Source of the DNA: a bacterium
GTDB lineage: Bacteria > Bdellovibrionota_C > UBA2361 > RFPC01
Length of the DNA: 43,886 nucleotides
Direction of reading: 5' to 3'
Assembly: GCA_022763385.1 (NCBI GenBank)
Contig: JALEGQ010000097.1
Coordinates: 1-43,886 of the forward strand
Shown here: piece by piece, positions 25,067 to 32,767 of the stretch
Numbering within the stretch: position 1 is the stretch's first letter
Layout: every line of letters begins with the position of its first letter
Translations under genes and position numbers: made by a program
Notes under the pieces: model-generated
Told to the model about the DNA's origin: nothing
Seen by the model: the letters and a program-made list of their open reading frames with translations, nothing else
Databases searched by the model: none

Positions 25067-26322
25067 TGGAACGAGAGATCTTCGTATACATTGATCTCGG
25101 TGGCGAGCCTCTCCTGGCCGGAAGGCTTTGGACTCGCGTGCGCGGAAAGAAAGAGTCGGCCAGTTTTGAATATGATAAAGAATGGCTCTCGAATCCAAAA
25201 AAATTCTCACTCGAACCAGCCTTGATGCTAAGTTCGGGCTCCTTTCATACCGGAGGTGATAAACCAATTTTTGGAGCCATCGGGGACTCTGCTCCTGATC
25301 GGTGGGGAAGAGCTCTTATGCGCCGGAGTGAGAGAGGGCGAGCAAAAGGGCAACAAGAGACACCTCGAACGCTTTTTGAAGGTGATTATCTTCTTATGGT
25401 GAATGATTTTGCTCGGCAAGGAGCTCTTCGCTTCTCACTAGAACCAGGGGGACCATTTCTCGCCGCGAGAGAAGGAACAAAGATTCCCCCATTGGTGGAG
25501 CTTCCCCAACTTCTTTCAGCAGCAGAGAGCATTGCTGATGAAAGCGAGACCGCAGAAGAGCTGAGACTACTGCTTGCTCCGGGCTCGAGTCTTGGAGGGG
25601 CAAGGCCGAAAGCATCTGTTCTTGATTCGGATGGGACGCTGCTCATCGCTAAATTCCCTCATCAGGAAGATGAGATCGATGCTGTTCGTTTTGAGGCACT
25701 TGCACTTGAGCTTGCGAAAAACTCAGGGCTTATGGTCCCCAAATGGCGGATTGAAAAGATCGGACGAAAGTACGTGCTACTTCTTCGTAGGTTCGACCGC
25801 ACAGGAGCTGGCTCAAGGCGTCGAATTCCATTCCTCTCTGCTATGAGTATGCTCGATGCCAAGGATAATGAACCTCACTCCTATCTGGAAATTGCAGATG
25901 CCTTAAAAATGTATGGGGCAAATCCAAAAGAGGATCTCAGAGAGCTCTTCTCCAGAGTGATCTTCAATATTCTTATTTCGAATACCGATGATCACTTAAG
26001 AAATCATGGTTTTCTCTATCAAGACCTTGATGGTTGGAGACTTTCCCCCGCATATGACTTAAATCCTGTGCCAGTGGACTTAAAACCTCGGATTCTCACC
26101 ACGAATATCACAGAGCATGATGGAACGGCCTCGCTTGAGCTTGCGTCAGAAGTCGCCGCTCAGTTTGAAGTTGAACCGAAGGAAGTAAGAAAGATAGTTC
26201 AAAAGATCCGAAAAGCTGTCAGCAACTGGCGTGAAGTTGGCGCGAAGCTTGGGATCTCACAAGCCGGAATAAAACGAATGGCTTCAGCGTTTGAGCACGA
26301 AGACAGTGCTGCTCAGAGATAA
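25066..26322 (+). CDS. hipA: HipA-like serine/threonine kinase toxin
   Basis: Type II toxin kinase; characterised relatives phosphorylate aminoacyl-tRNA synthetases such as GltX and cause growth arrest. The 418 residues show the HipA features: N-terminal subdomain, the SSLGGARPKA loop (174-183), LIAKFP with the ATP lysine, FDR (243-245), the catalytic NTDDHLRNHGF (306-316) with Asp 309, and SPAYDLNP (327-334) with metal-binding Asp 331. All catalytic residues are kept, so the toxin should be active. The start overlaps hipB by one base. Confidence 0.95.
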   Translation: MEREIFVYIDLGGEPLLAGRLWTRVRGKKESASFEYDKEWLSNPKKFSLEPALMLSSGSFHTGGDKPIFGAIGDSAPDRWGRALMRRSERGRAKGQQETPRTLFEGDYLLMVNDFARQGALRFSLEPGGPFLAAREGTKIPPLVELPQLLSAAESIADESETAEELRLLLAPGSSLGGARPKASVLDSDGTLLIAKFPHQEDEIDAVRFEALALELAKNSGLMVPKWRIEKIGRKYVLLLRRFDRTGAGSRRRIPFLSAMSMLDAKDNEPHSYLEIADALKMYGANPKEDLRELFSRVIFNILISNTDDHLRNHGFLYQDLDGWRLSPAYDLNPVPVDLKPRILTTNITEHDGTASLELASEVAAQFEVEPKEVRKIVQKIRKAVSNWREVGAKLGISQAGIKRMASAFEHEDSAAQR

Positions 26323-26333
26323 AAGAACAGATA

Positions 26334-27506
26334 TCACCGGACTTTTTCTGTGAGCAGTTTGTGAAGGTGATGGACGTTTACGACCTCCATCCCGTAGGCA
26401 GACTTCTTTGGTTCTCCATCATAGACGAGAATTTTATCAGCGTTCTGAAAAGAAGTGGCATCGATGAAGGCCTGAAAACCTTTCTGGAACGATTGGCAGA
26501 GCGTCTTTGAAAATTTTACTTCGAGAAGCAGCGGGGCGTGCGCCTGTTCGAGAATGATATCTACTTCATGAGCTTTGCTATCGCGGTAGTAGAAGAGGTT
26601 GTTGGATTTTGCTGAGTGGAAGCGGTGCTTTAGGCATTCTAAGACCGCTAAGTTTTCAAAGAGTGCTCCACGAAGAGGGTGGCTCTCGAGTTGTTCGGGG
26701 GATTCGATGCCGAGGAGATAGCACGCCAGGCCGACATCAGAGAAATAGAACTTTGGAGACTTGATAATTCGTTTTGAAACGTTTCGAAAATAAGGCCGGA
26801 GGGAGAAGGAGAGAAACGTTGATTCCAGAAGGCCGATCCATCGCTTTATCGTCGGACCACTGACCCCTACCTCGTTCCCAAGGTTTTCATAGTTCATGAT
26901 CTGTCCAACCCGGCCAGCACAGAGCCGGATGAATCGTTGAAAGTCTGGAAGTGAGTCGATATTGCTCAGTTCCCGAAGGTCCCGTTCCACGTAGGTGGCC
27001 ACATAGTCACGCATCGCCTGTGAGGGAGAGAGAGCCTGTTCAAAGATTCTCGGATATCCCCCTCGAAAGATCAGCTCATTGATTGACAGCTCAGAGTAAG
27101 AAACCGAGAGCTCGGAGAGCGAGAGGGGAAGGAGGTTCAGCACCGCCGTTCGGCCAGCAAGAGACTGACTCACGGTATTTGCGACCTGCAAGTTTTGGCT
27201 TCCGGTGAGGACGAACATCCCATTTCGTCTCTCCTCATCAACCTGAACCTGAAGGTATGACGTCAGCTCTGGAGCACGTTGAAATTCATCAAAAATTGCT
27301 CCATCAGGAAACTGTGCGAGAAATCCCCTCGGATCCTCCGCCGCAAATTGCCTCTCGTCGAGGGCCTCTAAATTCACATAGGGCAGGTCCGGGAACGTTG
27401 CCCGACACAGCGTCGTTTTCCCCGACTGCCTCGGTCCCGTAAGGGTGATCACCGGATACTTCTGAAACAGCTCCTTCAGCGCCGAAGCCAGCGTCCTTGC
27501 AATCAT
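26334..27506 (-). CDS. AAA ATPase, DUF4143 type
   Basis: 390 residues with Walker A GPRQSGKTT (24-32), a Walker B-like AIFDEFQRAP (70-79, Asp 73-Glu 74) and sensor MFVLTGSQN, then a DUF4143-type C-terminal half: a winged-helix segment around YENLGNEVGVSGPTIKRWIG and a nuclease-like end with FYYRDSKAHEVDIIL and LLEVKFSKT, which resembles the D...E-x-K pattern of PD-(D/E)XK enzymes. Proteins of this type are common accessory genes of unclear function and are sometimes counted as toxin-antitoxin or defence-associated. AAGG precedes the ATG. Convergent with hipA, 11 bases apart. Confidence 0.9.
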   Translation of the reverse strand: MIARTLASALKELFQKYPVITLTGPRQSGKTTLCRATFPDLPYVNLEALDERQFAAEDPRGFLAQFPDGAIFDEFQRAPELTSYLQVQVDEERRNGMFVLTGSQNLQVANTVSQSLAGRTAVLNLLPLSLSELSVSYSELSINELIFRGGYPRIFEQALSPSQAMRDYVATYVERDLRELSNIDSLPDFQRFIRLCAGRVGQIMNYENLGNEVGVSGPTIKRWIGLLESTFLSFSLRPYFRNVSKRIIKSPKFYFSDVGLACYLLGIESPEQLESHPLRGALFENLAVLECLKHRFHSAKSNNLFYYRDSKAHEVDIILEQAHAPLLLEVKFSKTLCQSFQKGFQAFIDATSFQNADKILVYDGEPKKSAYGMEVVNVHHLHKLLTEKVR

Positions 27507-27601
27507 AAGAACCTTGAACCAACAGTCTTTTCCATAAATCGGTACATATCTAAAATAGTATATTGAAATTGCACCAATTTGTCACTCAAAGACCCCTCCC
27601 C

Positions 27602-27630
27602 CTTCACAAGGTGTCAGACACTTTGTGAAG
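27602..27630. repeat. 29-base palindrome, left bracket of the STAND/repeat unit
   Basis: Arms CTTCACAAGGTGTC and GACACTTTGTGAAG around a central A; one pair is a G-T. It shares its CACAAGGTGTC arm with the palindrome at 32697-32725. Similar GGTGTC-GACACC palindromes are known to me from REP-like elements associated with Y1-type transposases, but none is encoded here. Confidence 0.85.
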
Positions 27631-27721
27631 ATTGCTAAGTCGTTGATATCGCAGCAGTATCCGAGTTTGACCGCAGCGCTTGTACCCGTTCAGATGCCCT
27701 TCGAAAAATGAAACAACCCAG

Positions 27722-27827
27722 TGTAACCGCTCAGATTTTTGTCGCTGTCGAGGAAGCGGGTACGGGGACGAGCGGAGGCGTACGTATGGTACACTGAGCA
27801 CGGCCCCGTACCCGCTGACGAAGCTCT
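27722..27827 (+). repeat. 106-base dispersed structured repeat, copy B
   Basis: Inverted relative to copy A (13568-13673), with five substitutions over 106 bases and no gaps. The stem AGCGGGTACGGGG (27755-27767) with CCCCGTACCCGCT (27804-27816) is perfect, 13 pairs. An additional GCTCAG (27729-27734)/CTGAGC (27794-27799) pairing is possible. It is followed directly by two more hairpins that copy A lacks. Confidence 0.85.
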
Positions 27828-27928
27828 CTGCGCTGCTTTTCCTCTGGAAAAGCCTCAGCAGAGAGTTGTCCGCGCTGCCTTGGCAGCGAAGGACAAACAG
27901 CGGCAAAAAGCTGAACGGTTACCAGCGC

Positions 27929-30112
27929 TTATGCGGCGAGTCGGCTTCGGGTTGTCTGGGTGTTCTCTGTCAGATGCTCGGGCCATTCGAATGCAAGAAA
28001 GGACAAATGAGTGGCATCACACAGGGCACTCATATTGCGGAAGGCCTTTCCCATGTCGCCGTTGTACTCCGCTTCGGCAAACGCGATCTGTCCCCAGAGG
28101 CCTTTGAGGTTCTCTGGAAGGAGCATAAATACCTCCTCTCGCGGTCTGCATTCGTCTTGAGTCAGCGTCCCAAAATTCTTTTTCAGCCATCTCATCTTTT
28201 CTCGATACTCTGCCGTGTTTCCTCGAAATATCTGTGGCCACTTCAGTTGCTTGAATTCGAGCTCTGCGCCCTCGCAGAGTGCATGCATATTCGTAAAGGC
28301 CCGATGGAGGTCGCCTTTATATTCAACCTCGGCAACGGCGATATATCCCCAGAGCCCTCTCAGACTCTCAGGAAGAGTCGTAAACTTCTCTTCTTCTTTT
28401 GTCTCTCCCCCCGTGAGATGAGAGAAGTTTTCTCTTATCCATCGTATCTTGTGGCGATACGTTGTGGAGCTCCCGTGGAACTGACTCGGCCACTCGAGTT
28501 CTTGAAAATCAAGATTGGCTGCTTTACACAGCGCACTCATATTTGAAAACGCCTTCTGCATGTCACCGTCATACTCGACTTCAGCAAAGGCGACACACCC
28601 CCATACGCCCCTTAAACTCTTTGGAAGAGCTCGAAATGTTTTCTGCTGCGAGCGACACTTCTTTTCTGTTAGGGAGGAAAAGTTCTCGCTGAGCCATCGG
28701 ATCTTTCTGCGGTATGTTCTCGAGTTTCCGTGAAACTGATTCGGCCAGCCGAGCTCTTTAAATTCGAGACCTGCTGCTTTGCAGAGTGCACTCATATTAG
28801 AGAATGCCTTCTGCATATCACCACCATACTCGGCTTCAGCGAAGGCGATGTATCCCCAAAGTCCTTTGAGAAATTTCGGGAGAACGGCACATCTTTTTCC
28901 TTGTATGGGGCACTCTTCGCTGACCAGAGAAGAGAAATTTTGTTTCAGCCAGTGAATCTCTTGACGATATGTTGAAGAGTTCCCATTGAATTTACTTGGC
29001 CAACCAAGCATCTTAAAATTCATCCCGGCGGCTTTACAGAGTGCACTCATATTCATGAAAGCTCTCTGCATATCACCACCATACTTTGCTTCAGCAAAGG
29101 CGATGTATCCCCATAGTCCTCGAAGGTTTGTTGGAATTTCTGTGAATGGTTCTTCTTGTGGGACGCATTCATCTGCTGCGGTGAGAGATGAAAAGTTTTC
29201 TTTTACCCACCGGATCTCTTCGCGATACTCACTGGAAGTACCCTTAAACTGACTTGGCCAGCCGAGATCTCGAAAAGAGACTCCCGCTGCTTTGCACAGG
29301 ACACTCATATTCGTAAAGGCGAGACTCATATTTCCACCGCACACCGCCTCTGCAAAGGCGATATACCCCCAGATGCCCTTTATCTTTTCCGGAATGGTGG
29401 TAAACGGTGCTTCTTGCGGGGGACACTCATGTTGTATGAGAGAAGAGAAGTTCTTCTTTAGCCAGGTGGTCTTCTCTCGGTATTCTGTTGACCGTCCGAA
29501 GTACATCCCGGGCCATTCGAGAGCACGAAAATTCTTCCCGTGTTTTTTGCAAAACTTTCGCACTTCGTCGTGCGCAACTCTCATTCTATCGCCATAGAGA
29601 AGAGACGAAATTTTTCGGTATCCTCGTGGTCCATGAATCTCTTTTACGAGGTCCTCATCAGCAAATATCTGTTCGAGGAGCTGTTCGGGGGAGAGCTCAA
29701 GAGTTTTCAAGAGGTGTAATCGGAGAGAAGAGGTAAAGAGTGAGGAGAGCTCTTCTTCGGAGAAGCGCTCAATCCTCTCAGTATCGTAGCCATTTAATCG
29801 TCGGTAGTTCACCACTGCGAGCTCTGCAGAGTTGGCATTAAGATTATTAAGGACGGCATCTCGGAGACGTTTCAGATAGTCTCCACCCTGCTCGTCTGCC
29901 TGTTGAACCTCGTGAAGTGCAACTCTTGCTGCCCGAGCACGTTGTTGAGCGAGCTTTCTTACCCCAGAGAGCTCACTTCCCTCCTCGAGAGCTCCATACA
30001 GTGTCCGAAGATCGTTGATGTGCTTCGAGACAAACTCCCCTGTTAGCTCTGGAACTCCAAGCTGAGTCAGATCGAGAGTTCCCGATCTCTGCTCCTTTTC
30101 TCTTATTGGCAT
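27929..30112 (-). CDS. Unrecognised protein of about seven 85-residue modules
   Basis: Not a family I recognise. Counted from the ATG at 30112 (727 residues; a TTG at 30124 is also in frame), residues 1-160 are a charged helical region. From about 165 comes a degenerate module, then six WG modules starting at Gly 246, 332, 417, 502, 586 and 671, a period of 84-86. Each reads approximately GLWGYIAFAEAEYGGDM, KAFxNMSALCKAAGLxF, LGWPxQFxGxSxxYR, IRWLKxNFSSL, then a variable hinge with a Cys and a proline-rich FTxLP. The last module is cut after GWP-like EWP. The pattern suggests an all-helical solenoid. No catalytic motif, signal peptide or membrane segment. It follows the STAND gene by 58 bases on the same strand and is more AT-rich than the core genes. 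Confidence 0.85.
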   Translation of the reverse strand: MPIREKEQRSGTLDLTQLGVPELTGEFVSKHINDLRTLYGALEEGSELSGVRKLAQQRARAARVALHEVQQADEQGGDYLKRLRDAVLNNLNANSAELAVVNYRRLNGYDTERIERFSEEELSSLFTSSLRLHLLKTLELSPEQLLEQIFADEDLVKEIHGPRGYRKISSLLYGDRMRVAHDEVRKFCKKHGKNFRALEWPGMYFGRSTEYREKTTWLKKNFSSLIQHECPPQEAPFTTIPEKIKGIWGYIAFAEAVCGGNMSLAFTNMSVLCKAAGVSFRDLGWPSQFKGTSSEYREEIRWVKENFSSLTAADECVPQEEPFTEIPTNLRGLWGYIAFAEAKYGGDMQRAFMNMSALCKAAGMNFKMLGWPSKFNGNSSTYRQEIHWLKQNFSSLVSEECPIQGKRCAVLPKFLKGLWGYIAFAEAEYGGDMQKAFSNMSALCKAAGLEFKELGWPNQFHGNSRTYRRKIRWLSENFSSLTEKKCRSQQKTFRALPKSLRGVWGCVAFAEVEYDGDMQKAFSNMSALCKAANLDFQELEWPSQFHGSSTTYRHKIRWIRENFSHLTGGETKEEEKFTTLPESLRGLWGYIAVAEVEYKGDLHRAFTNMHALCEGAELEFKQLKWPQIFRGNTAEYREKMRWLKKNFGTLTQDECRPREEVFMLLPENLKGLWGQIAFAEAEYNGDMGKAFRNMSALCDATHLSFLAFEWPEHLTENTQTTRSRLAA

Positions 30113-30170
30113 AAAGGCACTCAAGGTCGTTAAACGGCACTGCTCATTCTCTCATATTTGAGGACACAGC

Positions 30171-32654
30171 CTAAGAAAGCTCCTCAGAAAAGAGTTTATG
30201 CCCAAGTTGTTCGAGCTTTCGAGCGCGTTCGGTGTGAGGTGCTGCTTTTTCGGGTTGTTCTTTGGTGTGGTAGAGCCGTGCCAGCGCAACTCGAGTGGGC
30301 ATCTCAATGAGGTCCATTCGGCCGTTCTGTGCGAGGACGAGGGAGTGCTGGAGCTGTTCTTCTGCCAAAGTGAGAAACTGCTCTCTTCGTATAAGATCAA
30401 TTGAGGCCGCGTAGAGATAAAATCGTCCTGCATGGAGACTGCCTCGGGCGGCATAGTCTCGGTAGGGGGCCCTCTTAAATCCTTCAACGGAGGCTTGAAA
30501 CGAATCAAGCACCGGATCCAGATTTTGTGGCGAAGCAGCCGTCCCAAGTCTGAGAAGCTCCATATGTTCTGCAACCGCAACAGAATCGCTATCGATCGCA
30601 ACAGAGAGTGCAGAGCTTTTCTTTCGCGCGGCACCCCACGGCCCCGTCTTGGCCCGGTGTAGGATCTCTCCTTGTCTTCCTTTCTGTGCGGCAAAAGCGG
30701 TGAAGCGATAGCCAGACTGGGAGTGGGTGATATCGATATCGGTTTCACTCTGTTCGGCGACTTCTTCGGCATCTGTGAAACATGTTTCTGCCTTGTCGAT
30801 CTCACCACGAAAGAGGTGGAGCTCTCCGAGCGCCGTTCGTGCTTGAACCCGGAAGTGATCTCGGTTTTTTACCACCTCTGTACTTACCTGTTCAGCGAGC
30901 TGTTTTGCGAAAAGAAGAACATCTTTCGCCTCATCAAACTTGCCCCGAGTTAGTAGGAGCTCCCCATAGGTAATGGTGGGATAGAGCGCCTGTTTGCAGA
31001 AAGCGTCTGAGAGCTCCTCTTCTTCCGGTTCGATCTCACCACGAAATTTTTCAACAACTTCTTGAAGGATCTGCTCTCCCTTATCGATGGCTCCAAGAGC
31101 TCTATATCGATTTGCTTGATCCCCCTTGAGGGCGAGTAGTTGGCGCTCCGAAAGGAGTGACAATTTCTTATCTGCTTCAAGAATACTCTCAATAGCGATC
31201 AGATCTGAGTACGGCATGCCGAGTATACGCGAAGGAAAGAAGCAGTTCTCACCGTCATTAAAGCGCCAGAGCTGTGTTTCTAAGAGTTCGACTGCTCCAC
31301 TGAGATCTCCTGCCCGTACTGCGTGCCGAATCGAGGCGTAGGTCTCTTCGACGGCTTTTACGGTCTCTGGAAACCCTTCGGCACGCTTAATAATATCTCT
31401 CGTATGGGCAAAGATCGCTGCATGCCCCGCTTTTCTCTGTTCCGGAGAGTGCTGTAGGAGGTGAGCATCAAAGTACTCCCGCACCAGCGGTTGGGCGTCG
31501 ATCTCACCACTCCCCGTTCCATTGGGGAGAACGATTAACCCGTATTCTTTGAGTTTCTGTAGTAGTTCTTCCCAATCTGAGGCTTCCAAGCCCTGCAAGA
31601 CCTCCGTTAACCCGGGTATCTCGGTTTCTTCTCGAAGGTATTCGTGGATTGTCGGCTCAATTGGTCTATCGAAGAGGCCAAGTAATCGAAGAACTTCTGC
31701 CTCAGCAGAGTCTGCTCCAAACTGTTCCATGAAGAGTTCCATGACTCTCCATGCCTTCCTGCCGGGCACCTCTTCCATCTCCGAGACCAGGAGCTCTTCT
31801 CCCATGCTGGTTCTCAGAGTTTCGAAGTTCTCTCCTGTTACCCGGCTACCTTCAAAGGCGGTGATGTACCGTCCAAGAAGAGCTACGGCATAAGAGTGTC
31901 GCTCGCAGGCGTTTGCAAGCTCTTGAAGATGTTCGTTCCTTCCAGTGACACCAAGCTCTCTGAGGAGTTCAACTGCCTCTTCTGGAGTCATGAGCTCCAG
32001 ATCTCGGTAGAGCTGCTTTTCTTCGGTATGTTCTCCAAGTCCAGCCAGCTTTATCCGAGATGACGAGATGAGATGAAGTTTTTCTCCCTGGAGCCGCACT
32101 GTGGCGATAAAAGACTGCAGGGCGGCATCTCCCAAGAGGCCATCGTGTGATTGGCTTGGTTCAATACCATCAAGATACACGAGGACGTTCTGCTCTGTAG
32201 CGAGGCGGGCAGCGAGTTCACCTTTCTGATCTGAGCTCATGGTGCGGGATGCTCGGTCCTGTGGATGGCCGAGAAAGGTGAGCAGCTCATCGATAAACTG
32301 GTCTCCAGAGATCGGCTGAGAGCGGTTCCCCTGGCTGTAGAGTGAGTAGAGAAAGATCTTCTCAAAGCCTCCCTTCTGCGGCCGGAGTTTTCCGTCGGCG
32401 ATATCGTGAAGGAGGCTGGAGACAAAAGCGGTCTTTCCAACTCCACCAGGAGCCCTAATTTCGGCGTGGGCTATGCCTCCGACGGTGCCCTCGAGATGCT
32501 CCTTCAGCTCGTCAGCAAAAGCCCTTCGGCCGACGAAGGGTTGGTCTCTGTCGGTGATGCGAAAGTTCACATTCTGGACGGTGAGCCCCTTTACCTGTAC
32601 CGGCTCCTGCGAAGGCTGAAACGCCTCCGAAGATGAGATGTCGTGTTTCGTCAT
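30171..32654 (-). CDS. STAND-type NTPase with TPR-like C-terminal region
   Basis: From the ATG at 32654 (827 residues) the order is: about 35 polar residues; DQPFVGRRAFADEL, the start of an NTPase domain; P-loop GGVGKTAF (70-77); Walker B LVYLDGIE (158-165); sensor HLISSSR; a winged-helix-like region to about 400; then helical repeats resembling TPRs to the end (for example ITYGELLLTRGKFDEAKDVL and ALGELHLFRGEIDKAETCF). This is the layout of STAND signalling ATPases, which oligomerise when the repeat region senses a ligand; many act in antiphage defence or regulation. No recognisable effector domain is fused, so the downstream modular protein may be the partner. The frame is open to 32702, but that start lies in the palindrome. 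Confidence 0.82.
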   Translation of the reverse strand: MTKHDISSSEAFQPSQEPVQVKGLTVQNVNFRITDRDQPFVGRRAFADELKEHLEGTVGGIAHAEIRAPGGVGKTAFVSSLLHDIADGKLRPQKGGFEKIFLYSLYSQGNRSQPISGDQFIDELLTFLGHPQDRASRTMSSDQKGELAARLATEQNVLVYLDGIEPSQSHDGLLGDAALQSFIATVRLQGEKLHLISSSRIKLAGLGEHTEEKQLYRDLELMTPEEAVELLRELGVTGRNEHLQELANACERHSYAVALLGRYITAFEGSRVTGENFETLRTSMGEELLVSEMEEVPGRKAWRVMELFMEQFGADSAEAEVLRLLGLFDRPIEPTIHEYLREETEIPGLTEVLQGLEASDWEELLQKLKEYGLIVLPNGTGSGEIDAQPLVREYFDAHLLQHSPEQRKAGHAAIFAHTRDIIKRAEGFPETVKAVEETYASIRHAVRAGDLSGAVELLETQLWRFNDGENCFFPSRILGMPYSDLIAIESILEADKKLSLLSERQLLALKGDQANRYRALGAIDKGEQILQEVVEKFRGEIEPEEEELSDAFCKQALYPTITYGELLLTRGKFDEAKDVLLFAKQLAEQVSTEVVKNRDHFRVQARTALGELHLFRGEIDKAETCFTDAEEVAEQSETDIDITHSQSGYRFTAFAAQKGRQGEILHRAKTGPWGAARKKSSALSVAIDSDSVAVAEHMELLRLGTAASPQNLDPVLDSFQASVEGFKRAPYRDYAARGSLHAGRFYLYAASIDLIRREQFLTLAEEQLQHSLVLAQNGRMDLIEMPTRVALARLYHTKEQPEKAAPHTERARKLEQLGHKLFSEELS

Positions 32655-32696
32655 GCCCGTGTTATGCCGCCCGAGACCCGTTTGTGACCCACTCGA

Positions 32697-32725
32697 TTTC
32701 ACAAGGTGTCTGACACCTTGTGAAA
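32697..32725. repeat. 29-base palindrome, right bracket of the STAND/repeat unit
   Basis: Arms TTTCACAAGGTGTC and GACACCTTGTGAAA around a central T, perfect pairing. It lies between the glnA stop and the STAND start and matches the element at 27602-27630 except near the ends and at one arm position. It lacks a T-tract, so it is not a typical terminator, although in RNA it would form a strong hairpin. Confidence 0.88.
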
Positions 32726-32767
32726 GCGAGTAAGGGGTTGAGTTTATTCGGGAATTGGGGTGGCGCC

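Larger units (their letters stand above)
27507..27928. other. Gene-free region rich in hairpins
   Basis: This 422-base gap lies between the start of the DUF4143 gene and the end of the modular-repeat gene. In order it holds the palindrome at 27602-27630, the 106-base repeat copy B (27722-27827), a two-step hairpin at 27824-27865 (outer CTCTCTGC/GCAGAGAG, inner GCTTTTCC/GGAAAAGC) and another hairpin at 27866-27896 (TTGTCC/GGACAA with inner CGCTGCC/GGCAGCG). I see no protein gene; the open frame crossing it on the plus strand runs antisense through the repeat gene. A structured RNA is possible. Confidence 0.6.

Noticed and set aside
27722..27896. Hairpin cluster considered as an integron attC site or a retron msr-msd
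   Set aside because: No matching RYYYAAC/GTTRRRY ends and no integrase or reverse transcriptase gene in the window.
27680..28546. 288-codon plus-strand open frame beginning with the peptide encoded by the 106-base repeat
   Set aside because: Most of it is antisense to the modular-repeat gene, whose frame shows strong protein-level repeat conservation. Its resemblance to the N-terminus of the broken fic frame comes only from the shared DNA repeat.
30152..30808. 218-codon minus-strand frame within the STAND gene
   Set aside because: Overlaps the TPR-like region in another frame; low-complexity and no motif.
32697..32725. Palindrome considered as the glnA terminator
   Set aside because: No T-tract follows on the minus strand and the same element occurs in unrelated places, so a repeat is the better reading.
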